Assembly: GCA_001772665.1 (NCBI GenBank)
Contig: MEVH01000022.1
Location: 1-51,843 of the forward strand
Reading direction: 5' to 3'
Length of the DNA: 51,843 bases
DNA from: a candidate division WWE3 bacterium RIFCSPLOWO2_01_FULL_39_13
GTDB taxonomy: Bacteria; Patescibacteriota; WWE3; 2-01-FULL-39-13
Position numbers and translations under genes: made by a program. Below are positions 23,981 through 32,689 of the stretch, piece after piece. The notes under the pieces were generated by a model. The model saw only the letters and a list, made by a program, of their open reading frames with translations. It did not search any database and had not been told where the DNA came from. How positions within the stretch are numbered: the first letter of the stretch is position 1; each line of letters opens with the position of its first letter.

Positions 23981-25684
23981 TCAACGATCTTTTCTAATAG
24001 CCGGATGCTCATGCCCCAAATATTCCCTTTCAGTCAAAGTTTTCAGCTGGTTCTCTTTCTCGTGTTCGAACTTCATTCGATCGAATTTATAGCGCATTAC
24101 CATATTAGAAGCATATTTTCCCCCGAGGAAATGAGGCATAATAACGTAATCAGCTCCACTTTTGTAAAGTCTCTTGGCGTCATATATATTGTGGGCAACA
24201 ACCAGAACAATTGCTTTTAACTTGTCCTTTCGTACAATTTCTAAAATAAAATCATTTGTCTCAAAGTCAGGGATTGTCGAAACAATCATTTTGACATCAA
24301 TCAAATTTAGTTCTTCAAGCAAGTCCACATCCCCTGCATCGCCATATCTGCATAATACTCCTTGATTTTCCAACTGCTCTATTACAACTGGGTTGAAATC
24401 CACGACTAGATATTCTACTTTTAATTCTTTAAATATAGAAACAAAATCGAATCCTATGCGGTTGTAGCCAAAGAGTATTACGTCGTAATTTCTGATACTC
24501 GGCACCCCATCCTCCTTCTTGTCTCTCAAAAATTTGAATACACCCGAAAGATAACGGTAAAGCCCATCTGAATATAAAATCATGTAAGAAGAAAGCGTGA
24601 TTGTAAATAACCCAACAAGAGTGATAATCGATATAATATCTCCGCTTATATGCCCCTGTTTGTGCCCCATCGCAATCATTAGCAGAGAAAATTCGCTGAT
24701 TTGAGCCATAGTTACCGCAGTAAGAAATGACACTCTCTTTTTATAACCAAGTTTTTTCATTACCAGCAGAACTATTACCGGCTTTGCAATCAAAATAAAT
24801 ATAGTAAATATCGTGGCAGCCAAAAGATATTTTTCAACATAACCGATATTTAACTGAAGCCCAAGAAGAATAAAAAACATAATCAAGAAGAAATCTCTGA
24901 GAGGCCTAAGTTTAGCGGACATTTCGTAATGGTATGGAAAAAGCGATAAAGTTACACCAGCAAAAAGTGCACCTATCTCAATTGAAAATCCTAAAACCGC
25001 GAAAAGAGAGGCAACCCCCATTCCCCAGGCTATTGAGAAAAGGAAAAGATATTCTTGAGATCTGGCAAAAAACAAAGCAACTTTAGGAAGGATAAATCTT
25101 GCAAAAATGTAAAAGACAGCAATCATAACTGCCCCGCGGACTATCATACCAAGAGCGATTTCAGATATACTTCCGTTTCGCGAGGTGGAAGTGATGCCAA
25201 TAAGAATTATTGTTACAATAACGTCCTGTACAAGGAGTATTCCCATTGAAATTTTCGCGTGGAGTTTTTCAATGTCTCCCTTGTCAGATAATAGTTTTAA
25301 AATAATGATAGTACTGCTGAATGTAAATGCTATACCGAGATAGATTGACTCAATCCACGAGAAATTAAAAACTCTAACAAGTACTATTCCAATAGCAGCA
25401 GTAAAAATTATCTGCAAGAACCCTGCGATAAGAGATACTTTGCCGACCTCTCGGACAACTTTAAGGCTTAGGCTCAAGCCAATGATAAACAGTAAAAGAG
25501 CAACTCCAAAATCAGAAAAAACCTGCAGAGACGACGGTGTTTTTATGATATTTAAAACTGACGGGCCGACCAAGAGTCCAGTTAATATATAGGCAATAAT
25601 AACCGGTTGTTTCGCTATTCGTATTGCTGCCGAAAAGACCGCTGCTACAGCAAGAACAAGACTTATTTCAACGAAAGTATCCAT
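23981..25684 (-). CDS. Kef-type cation/proton antiporter with RCK (TrkA-N) domain
   Basis: 567 residues. A CPA2-type membrane domain of about 12 helices (1-385) contains the family pattern DFGVALLLFIIGLSLS near the start. It is joined to a cytoplasmic nucleotide-binding RCK domain from about residue 405 (DVILFGYNRIGFDFVSIF ... YLVVDFNP ... YGDAGDVDLLEELNL). No TrkA-C domain follows. It likely exchanges K+ or Na+ for protons under NAD(H) or other ligand control. AAAGGA upstream of ATG 25684 is a Shine-Dalgarno candidate. Confidence 0.9.
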   Translation of the reverse strand: MDTFVEISLVLAVAAVFSAAIRIAKQPVIIAYILTGLLVGPSVLNIIKTPSSLQVFSDFGVALLLFIIGLSLSLKVVREVGKVSLIAGFLQIIFTAAIGIVLVRVFNFSWIESIYLGIAFTFSSTIIILKLLSDKGDIEKLHAKISMGILLVQDVIVTIILIGITSTSRNGSISEIALGMIVRGAVMIAVFYIFARFILPKVALFFARSQEYLFLFSIAWGMGVASLFAVLGFSIEIGALFAGVTLSLFPYHYEMSAKLRPLRDFFLIMFFILLGLQLNIGYVEKYLLAATIFTIFILIAKPVIVLLVMKKLGYKKRVSFLTAVTMAQISEFSLLMIAMGHKQGHISGDIISIITLVGLFTITLSSYMILYSDGLYRYLSGVFKFLRDKKEDGVPSIRNYDVILFGYNRIGFDFVSIFKELKVEYLVVDFNPVVIEQLENQGVLCRYGDAGDVDLLEELNLIDVKMIVSTIPDFETNDFILEIVRKDKLKAIVLVVAHNIYDAKRLYKSGADYVIMPHFLGGKYASNMVMRYKFDRMKFEHEKENQLKTLTEREYLGHEHPAIRKDR

Positions 25685-25706
25685 AATAAATCCTGTCCTT
25701 TAGAAA

Positions 25707-26522
25707 TCAGCGCTTTAAATTTCCAGCTTCAGTCGCCACAGGGCGACTTCTTAGGCCATCGCAGGTGGCCGATTTCTCTAAAAAGTCTAGCATATTTTGC
25801 ATATCTACGGGGATTTCAGATTTTATATCCATTCTTCTGCCGTCTGCTGGATGGTTGAATTTAAGCCTCATAGCGTGAAGATACTGCCTTTTGTACATTT
25901 CCTTGTTTTTTAAGGATCTTACTCTTCCAGAATATATTTTATCGCCTATCACAGGATGGCTAAGCGCTGTTAGATGAACTCTGATCTGATGAGTTCTGCC
26001 CGATTTAGGAATACATTCGACCAGCGCAAACTGGCTTGAGAAATCAATAAAATAATTATGTATTACTTTTATTTCAGTTACAGCGGTTCTTCCATTCTCT
26101 ACTACGGCAAATCTTTCGCGATTTTTAGGGTTGCGTCCGATAGGAGCATCTATCTCAATCACTCCCCCGTCTGGAACATCCACAAAAATTCCATAGACAA
26201 TCGCTGTGTAAGTTTTTTCTACTGTACGGGTTTTGAATTGCTCCTGCAGGGCTTTAAAAGTATTAGCGTCTTTGGCAATTAGAATTATTCCTGATGTTTC
26301 CTTATCAAGCCGGTGAACCAAACCAAGACGGCTCATAAATTCTTTCTCTTTGGTTTCTATTTTAATAACATTCGACTTTTCTATCCAGTCCTGAAGTGTA
26401 AATCCGTTATAAGTGTCTGAACGGTTTACCACCATCCCAGCAGGCTTCAGAACAGCAAGAAGAAAATCGTCCTCATAAAGGATTTTAACTGAAACAACTT
26501 CAGGGGATATATGCGGGCTCAC
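25707..26522 (-). CDS. RluA/RluD-family pseudouridine synthase
   Basis: 271 residues from GTG 26522, which overlaps the upstream stop as GTGA; an ATG at 26552 is an alternative and would overlap the upstream gene by 34 nt. The catalytic motif HRLDKETSGIILIAKD is clear, preceded by LYEDDFLLAVLKPAGM and followed by ECIPKSGRTHQIRVHL. It converts uridine to pseudouridine in rRNA or tRNA. No N-terminal S4 domain is present, so it is nearer the single-domain RluA-type. It is translationally coupled to the Lgt-like/DksA gene. Confidence 0.9.
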   Translation of the reverse strand: MSPHISPEVVSVKILYEDDFLLAVLKPAGMVVNRSDTYNGFTLQDWIEKSNVIKIETKEKEFMSRLGLVHRLDKETSGIILIAKDANTFKALQEQFKTRTVEKTYTAIVYGIFVDVPDGGVIEIDAPIGRNPKNRERFAVVENGRTAVTEIKVIHNYFIDFSSQFALVECIPKSGRTHQIRVHLTALSHPVIGDKIYSGRVRSLKNKEMYKRQYLHAMRLKFNHPADGRRMDIKSEIPVDMQNMLDFLEKSATCDGLRSRPVATEAGNLKR

Positions 26523-27586
26523 CGCTTTCTCTTTTCGATGATTTCTTTGCATTTAATGCAGTATCTTGCAGTTGGGTACGCAACAAGCCTTGGCACACTA
26601 ATCTTATTTCCACAGTTTTCACAAGTGCCGTATTTTTTGTTTTTTATACGCGACAGGGCACCTAATATTTCCTGCCTGGATTTTTTGAGTTCTGTCAAAA
26701 TAACACTGGTATTCTGGTGCTCAAGCAAATCGTCAGCTTCTTCTTCTGGCGAATCGACATTTCGAAACCCGTCATCTTTATATTCCTGAATAAATGGATC
26801 CTTTTCTGCCAGCCTTTCGGCTTCTTTTTCTACTTCCTTGCTGCTTTTAATTAACTTATCCTTTATTCTTTTAACAAAATTACTATCTAATGATGCTTTG
26901 AAATTCATATTGGATTTTTTTTGGCCTGTATGTCTTTTAATAAAAATAAAGGACCCGGCTAGAACAGACAAATAAAACACTAATTGAAAATACCAGAACC
27001 ATGAAGAAAGATTCACATAAACAAGCAGAAAAAGGATAGCAATTAGGCTCGAACCGGTCAAGTACACCGCAAGAAGGCCTCCTGTAAAAATCGGCCTGTT
27101 TGCCCGCTTTAAAATGAGAAACTGGGCACTGTTTCCCATATATTTTCTGTATTTCAGAAACCTTATTATAAGGTACAAAAGCGCAAATCCTGCAAATATA
27201 AGCAAATGGGAAAGCTGTCTCACCCAAAGCCAAAAGCCCAAAAAGAAAATACATTGAAAAATTGCGAGCCCGGGGGCAATCATATCACCTACTTTAAGAG
27301 CTTCCCATTTATTCCGCCTTATAAGCAAATATGCGAAGACAGCACCTCCAACAAGAACCCCTTCTAATATCAGCGAAGAGGACAAAATTTCATATCTGAA
27401 GTAATTGAGGCTTATTGGTCTGAACAAGAGCTTGCCTCCGAGGAGGCCTCCTAAAATAATAATCAAAAAAGAGTCTATAATTTTGTCGGTGCTGAAGCCT
27501 TCAGCTGTTGCATCCTTCCAGTACACGAAGGCAAAAGTAATAAATGCAAGTATAGTGAAGAAAATCGTAAGCTGGCCTAGATTCAT
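26519..27586 (-). CDS. Lgt-like membrane domain fused to a DksA/TraR zinc finger
   Basis: 355 residues. The first 225 form about seven membrane segments; LILEGVLVGGAVFAYLLIRR followed by VGDMIAPGLAIFQCIF aligns with the HGGL...D..AP...GR.GN core of prolipoprotein diacylglyceryl transferase, but the key His and the Arg/Asn positions are replaced. A charged coiled-coil linker (about 228-300) leads to a C4 zinc finger, Cys322, Cys325, Cys343 and Cys346, with PRLVAYPTARYC, the DksA/TraR type. A membrane-tethered transcription or ribosome-binding factor is conceivable. Lipoprotein modification activity is doubtful. Confidence 0.75.
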   Translation of the reverse strand: MNLGQLTIFFTILAFITFAFVYWKDATAEGFSTDKIIDSFLIIILGGLLGGKLLFRPISLNYFRYEILSSSLILEGVLVGGAVFAYLLIRRNKWEALKVGDMIAPGLAIFQCIFFLGFWLWVRQLSHLLIFAGFALLYLIIRFLKYRKYMGNSAQFLILKRANRPIFTGGLLAVYLTGSSLIAILFLLVYVNLSSWFWYFQLVFYLSVLAGSFIFIKRHTGQKKSNMNFKASLDSNFVKRIKDKLIKSSKEVEKEAERLAEKDPFIQEYKDDGFRNVDSPEEEADDLLEHQNTSVILTELKKSRQEILGALSRIKNKKYGTCENCGNKISVPRLVAYPTARYCIKCKEIIEKRKR

Positions 27587-27609
27587 ATGATTTCCGCTTT
27601 CTGGTAGAC

Positions 27610-27615
27610 ATTATA
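27610..27615 (-). promoter_or_regulatory. -10 hexamer TATAAT upstream of the Lgt/DksA fusion
   Basis: TATAAT on the minus strand, 23 nt before ATG 27586, giving a leader of about 16-18 nt. No clear -35. Confidence 0.4.
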
Positions 27616-27671
27616 CCCGTATTTTCGCTCATCCGCATTCGAAACTGGAGTCAAGTACACAAAGCGGACTT

Positions 27672-28997
27672 CTAGAATGGTCGGTTCACGGTAGTTGATC
27701 TATGGTCTGCATGCCTGGGTTTTACTACTGCATAGGCCATCAGCATAAGTAATGCTATCGCAAATATTATTTTGTTGATTCCAAAGACATCGGCTAGATG
27801 TCCGGCAAGAAGAATTGGCAGGAAAGCAGCAATTGTGACGCCGGTCTGCAGAACTCCGTATATCCTTCCCCTCATTTTTTCTTCTGTTTTAGACTGAAGG
27901 CGTGTATTGTTAACAATAATAATAAATGCATTAAACAATCCGGCGCATCCCATAAAAAGGATACTGAAAAATAAAAGATCTACCCCAAGAAATGTATTGT
28001 AAGCAAATGGGAGGTTTTTAGAAATCTGGATATTGCGAGAAAACATTTCAAACCCAACTCTATGTATAACAGATAGCATAGCAAGGGAGATAAAACCTCC
28101 TATGAAGCCGATGTTAACAATCTTGTCGCGGTTCAATTTTTTGCCGAAGCGATTAAGATATATTGATCCAATGACCATTCCCACTGCAACTGGGGCAACA
28201 AGATAGAGACTTGTCTGTTCAACTTTAAGTCCCAAAACCTCTACAGCGTATCCGGGCAGAAGGGTCAATAATGTACCCGTTAATACCTGAGAAAGCGCGA
28301 GATAATAAATCGGGAGTTTTACATTATTGTGTCTTTTTATATAAGAGATTCCTTTTTTAAACTCCAAGATTACCTGGTCAGAAAGCTTTGACAAATTGAG
28401 CTTGATTTTTTCGCTGGGCGGAAAATTAATAGTATATACTAGGTATGCCGAAATCAGAAATAGGATGGTCAAAAAAACGATTGTAAAATTAAATTGCAGC
28501 ATCTCAAGAAGAAATCCGGCCGAGACAAATCCAATAATCTGAGCAATGAAATAAGTCATAGAATAGATTGAATTTGCCGAAAGCAAATCTCCCCTTTTGA
28601 CTATCAGAGGAATTGCAGAAGCTTCTGCAGGGAAAAAAAACTGGGTAATAGAATTGAGAATAAAAGCCAGTGCAACGGTAACCAGTAGATTGTTTGTTGC
28701 AAACAAAAGAATCAGTATAAAAAGAGCCCTTAAAATTATTGACCATACCAGCGTTTTTTTGTTATCAAGATAATCAACAATTACACCAGCCGGAGCTCCA
28801 AATATCAGCGCGGCGACGCCAAAGCTTATAATTACATACGAAACTGCTCCATTGCTTTTGGTTGCGTTGTAAGCCGATATCGCTAAAACAAAAGTTAAAA
28901 TATTAACTGAAGACTGGGACAATATCTGGGCTAACCAAAGCTTTAGAAAATTTTTGTTGACAAAAACCGAAAGAAATATCTTTTTTACTGCGGTCAT
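27672..28997 (-). CDS. Major facilitator superfamily transporter
   Basis: 441 residues with about twelve membrane segments in two halves. AALIFGAPAGVIVDYLDNKKTLV matches the G-x-x-x-D-x-x-x-(R/K) loop 2-3 MFS motif, and a central hydrophilic loop (about 195-220) separates the halves. It resembles drug or macrolide efflux-type MFS proteins (MFS_3). Substrate cannot be read from the sequence. The start overlaps the efp stop by four bases (ATGA), so it is coupled to EF-P translation. Confidence 0.85.
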   Translation of the reverse strand: MTAVKKIFLSVFVNKNFLKLWLAQILSQSSVNILTFVLAISAYNATKSNGAVSYVIISFGVAALIFGAPAGVIVDYLDNKKTLVWSIILRALFILILLFATNNLLVTVALAFILNSITQFFFPAEASAIPLIVKRGDLLSANSIYSMTYFIAQIIGFVSAGFLLEMLQFNFTIVFLTILFLISAYLVYTINFPPSEKIKLNLSKLSDQVILEFKKGISYIKRHNNVKLPIYYLALSQVLTGTLLTLLPGYAVEVLGLKVEQTSLYLVAPVAVGMVIGSIYLNRFGKKLNRDKIVNIGFIGGFISLAMLSVIHRVGFEMFSRNIQISKNLPFAYNTFLGVDLLFFSILFMGCAGLFNAFIIIVNNTRLQSKTEEKMRGRIYGVLQTGVTIAAFLPILLAGHLADVFGINKIIFAIALLMLMAYAVVKPRHADHRSTTVNRPF

Positions 28998-29560
28998 CTT
29001 TGGGTGCCTCTGCCTGAATAATCTCCTGTTGAGGTGTTTATTTTCACTATTTCTCCGGCTTTAATAAATGAAGGGACTTCAACTTTTAATCCATTTTCAA
29101 GGACTGCTGCTGCAGTAACCTGGCCGGAGGTGTTTCCCCGAACAGCAGGAGGAACCTCAGCAACCTTGAGAAAAATGCTAGCAGGAAGAATCAAAGAAAT
29201 GATATTCCCTTCAAAGTAAACGACCTGGTAGTCTTTCCCTTCTTGGAGAAATTTTGATTCGTGCTCAATGATAGAAACATTAACTTCAGTTTCGGTATAT
29301 TCTTGCATGTCCATAAAATGAAGCTTCTCGCCGTCGTTATAAAGGAACTGGAGATTGCGGTTTTCAAGGTCAGCTTCTTCGAGGCGGTCGCCGTTATTAA
29401 AAGACAGCTCTTTTATTGCCCCGCTTTCAAGATTCTGAACCTTTACTTTGATTGTCGCACCACCGCGGGCTGTTTTTATGTGCTCGTAATTTAAAACCTT
29501 ATATGGATTGTTGCTGTGGACAAAAAGAGTCCCGTTTCGAAGTTCATTTACGTTAATCAT
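28994..29560 (-). CDS. efp: Elongation factor P
   Basis: 188 residues with the three-domain EF-P layout: KOW-like N-domain, middle OB domain (FLYNDGEKLHFMD) and C-domain ending AGEIVKINTSTGDYSGR. It relieves ribosome stalling at polyproline. The loop that reaches the peptidyl-transferase centre reads KTARGGAT, so Arg32 stands where E. coli has the modified Lys34. This is the position rhamnosylated by EarP in some bacteria, but no earP is seen here. A consensus promoter lies upstream. Confidence 0.95.
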   Translation of the reverse strand: MINVNELRNGTLFVHSNNPYKVLNYEHIKTARGGATIKVKVQNLESGAIKELSFNNGDRLEEADLENRNLQFLYNDGEKLHFMDMQEYTETEVNVSIIEHESKFLQEGKDYQVVYFEGNIISLILPASIFLKVAEVPPAVRGNTSGQVTAAAVLENGLKVEVPSFIKAGEIVKINTSTGDYSGRGTQR

Positions 29561-29575
29561 ATTGTGGCAAAACTA

Positions 29576-29604
29576 AATATGCAGCCAGTGCCAGGTATTG
29601 TCAA
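29576..29604 (-). promoter_or_regulatory. efp-MFS promoter
   Basis: TTGACA (29604-29599), a 17-nt spacer and CATATT (29581-29576) on the minus strand. The predicted leader is about 8 nt. No Shine-Dalgarno sequence before ATG 29560. Confidence 0.55.
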
Positions 29605-29629
29605 GAAGATGGGAGGCTGTCCCCAGAGG

Positions 29630-30949
29630 CTATCCTCCTTTATCTTCTGATTTAGCCTGCTCATAAAATCTTGTTCTTTCGCCGATAAAATGGAGGGGGA
29701 TTGTTCCTGTTGGACCGTTTCGATGCTTAGCTATTGTCAGCATAACTTCACTGTGATTTTCTTCGTCGGGGCGGTAAAGAAAAATAACTACGTCGGCGTC
29801 CTGCTCAATGCTTCCACTTTCTCTTAGATCGCTTAGCTGGGGGACGCGTGTTCCCCTCTGCTCGACAGAACGGTTTAACTGCGCGGCAGCAACCACAGGG
29901 ATAGTCAATTCTTTTGCCAGAGCTTTTAAGCCCCACGAAATTTCTGTTACTTCCTGAACTCTATTTTCCTGGTTGCTGCCGCGCATAAGCTGCAAATAGT
30001 CAATGAGTATCATCTTTACTCCCTTTTCTGACTGAAGCCTTCGAGCTTTTGTCCTAAGCTCCATAATCGAAAGGCTTGGAGTATCGTCAATATAAACCGG
30101 AGCGTCTGCCAAAATCCCTGCAGCTTCACCATAGGCTGCAAGCTCACTGTCGCTTAGCCTCCCGCTTGTTATCTTAAAGCTGTCTATATTTGCCTGTGAG
30201 GCCACCATTCTAATGGCAAGTTCATCACTGCTCATTTCAAGAGAAAATATTCCAATAGGAACATTGTTATTAACAGCTGCAAATTGAGCCATGTTTAAAA
30301 GAAGTGACGATTTCCCGACAGATGGACGGGCAGCAATAATTATGAGGTTCGAAGGACGAAACCCGCTCAATTTAGAATCGAGCGACTTAAACCCGGTTGC
30401 AATTCCTCTAAGCTGGCCTTTATTCTTGTAAAGCTCATCAAGTACATCAAAGCTTTTTTCTAGGGTTTGTCTCAGAGAAACAAATTCTCCGCGCAGGTGC
30501 TGTTCAGAAATGCCGAAAAGCTTCTGCTCTGCACTGTCCAGTAAATTTTCTACCCGATCATTTTCCCGAAATCCCAGATCATTCAGCTCTGAGGCAACTC
30601 TTATAAGACTCCTTCGGATATATGCATCCCGAACAAGCTTTCCATGGCTCTCAACATTTCCGGCACTTGGGGTATCATTTATAAGATCACTGATATAGGA
30701 TACTCCTCCTACTTTCTCAAGAGTTTTTTTCTTCCGCAGACGATCTGGAAGAGTAACGACATCAATCGGCTCCCTGCCTTCGAAAAGCTCAAGCATTACT
30801 TCAAAAATCATGCCGTGCTTGTCTGCATAAAAATGCTCGGGCATCAAAAACTCGGCGATTTTTACAATTGCATCTTTATCTATTAAGATCGCTCCCAAAA
30901 CAGCTTTTTCTGCATCAACATTTTGAGGTTGAATTTTTACGTCTGCCAT
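29630..30949 (-). CDS. dnaB: Replicative DNA helicase DnaB
   Basis: 439 residues. The N-terminal DnaB domain (EKAVLGAILIDKDA...) is followed by a RecA-type motor: Walker A ARPSVGKSSLLLN, GIFSLEMSSDELAIRM, Walker B MILIDYLQLM, and the H4 region QLNRSVEQRG with SGSIEQDADVV. It unwinds DNA at the fork as a hexamer. Length is normal and no intein is present. A TATAAT lies 12 nt before the ATG. It is divergent from the AbiE operon. Confidence 0.96.
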   Translation of the reverse strand: MADVKIQPQNVDAEKAVLGAILIDKDAIVKIAEFLMPEHFYADKHGMIFEVMLELFEGREPIDVVTLPDRLRKKKTLEKVGGVSYISDLINDTPSAGNVESHGKLVRDAYIRRSLIRVASELNDLGFRENDRVENLLDSAEQKLFGISEQHLRGEFVSLRQTLEKSFDVLDELYKNKGQLRGIATGFKSLDSKLSGFRPSNLIIIAARPSVGKSSLLLNMAQFAAVNNNVPIGIFSLEMSSDELAIRMVASQANIDSFKITSGRLSDSELAAYGEAAGILADAPVYIDDTPSLSIMELRTKARRLQSEKGVKMILIDYLQLMRGSNQENRVQEVTEISWGLKALAKELTIPVVAAAQLNRSVEQRGTRVPQLSDLRESGSIEQDADVVIFLYRPDEENHSEVMLTIAKHRNGPTGTIPLHFIGERTRFYEQAKSEDKGG

Positions 30950-30961
30950 AATTCTATCTGC

Positions 30962-30967
30962 ATTATA
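30962..30967 (-). promoter_or_regulatory. -10 hexamer TATAAT for dnaB
   Basis: A perfect TATAAT on the minus strand, 12 nt before ATG 30949, predicting a leader of about 5 nt. Confidence 0.5.
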
Positions 30968-31051
30968 TCTTATTAGAGAAGTTAAAAAAGGACGAAACCG
31001 CTCCTATAGTCCAACTAATACAAACACTGGAGGATCCCTTTACTGCACAGC

Positions 31052-31084
31052 CATTTCAGTTAAGTGCAAATATTTATACTTTAC
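31052..31084 (+). repeat. Operator-like direct repeat 1 of the AbiE operon
   Basis: A 33-bp unit starting CATTTCAGTTAAGTGCAAAT, repeated 75 bp downstream with 31 of 33 bases identical. Its core is an imperfect palindrome, AAGTGCAAATA/TATTTATACTT. It lies upstream of the -35 box. Confidence 0.75.
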
Positions 31085-31097
31085 TGAGGTGTTTAAT

Positions 31098-31126
31098 TTG
31101 ACAAGCAGTTGATAGTCCAATATACT
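31098..31126 (+). promoter_or_regulatory. abiE promoter between two operator repeats
   Basis: TTGACA (31098-31103), exactly 17 nt, TATACT (31121-31126). It is placed between the two 33-bp repeats, so protein bound to both would bracket or loop the promoter. Confidence 0.75.
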
Positions 31127-31159
31127 CATTTCAGTTAAGTGCAAATATGTACACTTTAC
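31127..31159 (+). repeat. Operator-like direct repeat 2, overlapping the abiEi start codon
   Basis: Second copy of the 33-bp unit. It covers the transcription start and the ATG at 31147. The arrangement fits negative autoregulation by an AbiEi-type antitoxin, which is known for that family. Confidence 0.75.
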
Positions 31160-31773
31160 CGAAACCGATTCAGGTGCGGGAAGAGTTACTTAAACGAAAA
31201 CTAAGGATCTTTAGCGCAGGTGAATTTATGGATGCCTTTAATACAACACCTTACCCAGCAAAGTACTTTTTAGAAACCCAAGTCCAACAGGGTCTTCTTG
31301 CGAGGTTAAAACGAGGAATCTATACTCTTAAAACTGACATGCCTTCTGAGGAGGAAATTGCCAATACAATCTATAAACCATCCTATATTTCATTTGAATA
31401 TGCACTTGCTCATTACCACCTGCTTCCTGAAATGCCATATGTTGTTACCTCGGCAACAACAAAACCCACACGACTGTTTACAACAACAAGCTCCTCGTTT
31501 TCTTATAGAACAATTAAAAGGGAAGCATATACCGGTTACGCTTTAGTAAGACAAGATCAAAAATCATTTCTAATAGCCGACAAAGAAAAGGCATTAATTG
31601 ATTATTTATATTTCTTTATACTTCAGAAATGTCCCGAAAATGAGCGCCTGTTTAAGAATTTGAGAAACAAAAGTTTTTATAAAACAGAGGATCTAAACAG
31701 GAGAAAAATCACTGCATACGCAAGATTATTTAAAAACGAGCGCCTATTAAATTTAATCAACCAATTCAGATGA
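31147..31773 (+). CDS. AbiEi-family antitoxin / transcriptional autorepressor
   Basis: 208 residues. The N-terminal winged-helix region (about 1-70: LLKRKLRIFSAGEFMDAF ... LLARLKRGIYTL) matches the AbiEi antitoxin domain, followed by the conserved YISFEYALAHYHLLPE and ADKEKALIDYLYF segments. Family members repress their own operon through repeats in the promoter and neutralise the AbiEii nucleotidyltransferase without direct binding (type IV). Two 33-bp repeats bracket its promoter, the second over the start codon. It overlaps the toxin gene by four bases. Confidence 0.88.
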   Translation: MYTLPKPIQVREELLKRKLRIFSAGEFMDAFNTTPYPAKYFLETQVQQGLLARLKRGIYTLKTDMPSEEEIANTIYKPSYISFEYALAHYHLLPEMPYVVTSATTKPTRLFTTTSSSFSYRTIKREAYTGYALVRQDQKSFLIADKEKALIDYLYFFILQKCPENERLFKNLRNKSFYKTEDLNRRKITAYARLFKNERLLNLINQFR

Positions 31774-32489
31774 TTTCACAATCCGTAATCCAAAGTTTAG
31801 CACAGAAATTGCAATCAACAGAGTTAAATATTCAAAGAGAATATATTCAAAATCTCTTCCTTTCCTATTTCTACCAACAACCAGATTCAAACAAAATTTT
31901 CTTCAAGGGTGGAACCGCTTTACGAATTATTTACCAAAGCCCGCGCTTTTCAGAAGATTTAGATTTTAGTTCAACAAAAACAGCGATAAAGAAGATAGAA
32001 GACATAGTTATTCATACAATAGGTGAGATTGAACGTGAAGGAATTAATGTGGATATTAAAGAGTCAAAAAAGACAAGCGGGGGCTACTTAGCTATTATCC
32101 ATTTCTTTCTCAACAACCAAGAGATAGCTATTCAACTCGAGATTTCCCAGAGGGAAAGGGTTAACAAGGGAGAACTGACTACAGTTGTGAATGATTTTAT
32201 TCCCCCCTACACGCTTGTAACTCTTTCACAAGATCAACTTATTTCAGAGAAAGTTCAAGCTTTGTTAACACGGCAAAAAGCTAGGGACTTTTACGACTTG
32301 TACTACATACTAAGAGCCAATCTTTTGTCAACTAAGGACAAAGGAATACTTGAAAAAGTTTTAATCTTATTAAGTAAAACCAATATCCTATTTGAACAAG
32401 AATTGAAAATATTCCTTCCTAAGAGCCACTGGTCAATCGTTAGAAATTTTAAAAAAACACTTGAACAAGAAATCAAGCGCACGATATAA
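31770..32489 (+). CDS. AbiEii-family nucleotidyltransferase toxin
   Basis: 239 residues. FFKGGTALRIIYQSPRFSEDLDFS carries the GG-x(n)-DxD nucleotidyltransferase site; LQLEISQRE-type and RQKARDFYDLYYIL segments are typical of AbiEii/AbiGii. By family knowledge it adds nucleotides to RNA (tRNA acceptor ends in studied homologues) and gives growth arrest or phage abortive infection. All visible catalytic residues are intact, so the toxin is probably active. It is coupled to the antitoxin through ATGA and lies 84 bp upstream of tRNA-Leu. Confidence 0.9.
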   Translation: MISQSVIQSLAQKLQSTELNIQREYIQNLFLSYFYQQPDSNKIFFKGGTALRIIYQSPRFSEDLDFSSTKTAIKKIEDIVIHTIGEIEREGINVDIKESKKTSGGYLAIIHFFLNNQEIAIQLEISQRERVNKGELTTVVNDFIPPYTLVTLSQDQLISEKVQALLTRQKARDFYDLYYILRANLLSTKDKGILEKVLILLSKTNILFEQELKIFLPKSHWSIVRNFKKTLEQEIKRTI

Positions 32490-32573
32490 GTGAGGCTCTT
32501 CTACCCACCGAGGTTACTGCGTACTGTAGACAACAGGGCAAAACGCATAGATAATGATTGATGTACAAAACAT

Positions 32574-32661
32574 GCCGAGGTGGCGGAATGGCAGACGCGC
32601 GGGTCTCAAAAACCCGTCTTTAGCAATAAGGGTGAGGGTTCGACTCCCTCCCTCGGCACCA
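32574..32661 (+). tRNA. tRNA-Leu (anticodon CAA)
   Basis: Acceptor GCCGAGG pairs with CCTCGGC, with A73 and encoded CCA. The D arm has GG, the anticodon loop is CTCAAAA on a CGGGT/ACCCG stem, giving CAA (Leu, UUG), and a long variable arm marks a type II tRNA. The T loop is TTCGACT. The body is 85 nt plus CCA. Confidence 0.95.
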
Positions 32662-32673
32662 AATCACAAATGC

Positions 32674-32679
32674 TATAAT
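32674..32679 (+). promoter_or_regulatory. -10 hexamer TATAAT for the 32690 gene
   Basis: A perfect TATAAT 13 nt after the tRNA CCA and 10 nt before ATG 32690, predicting a leader of about 4 nt. Confidence 0.45.
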
Positions 32680-32689
32680 ACCTATACAT

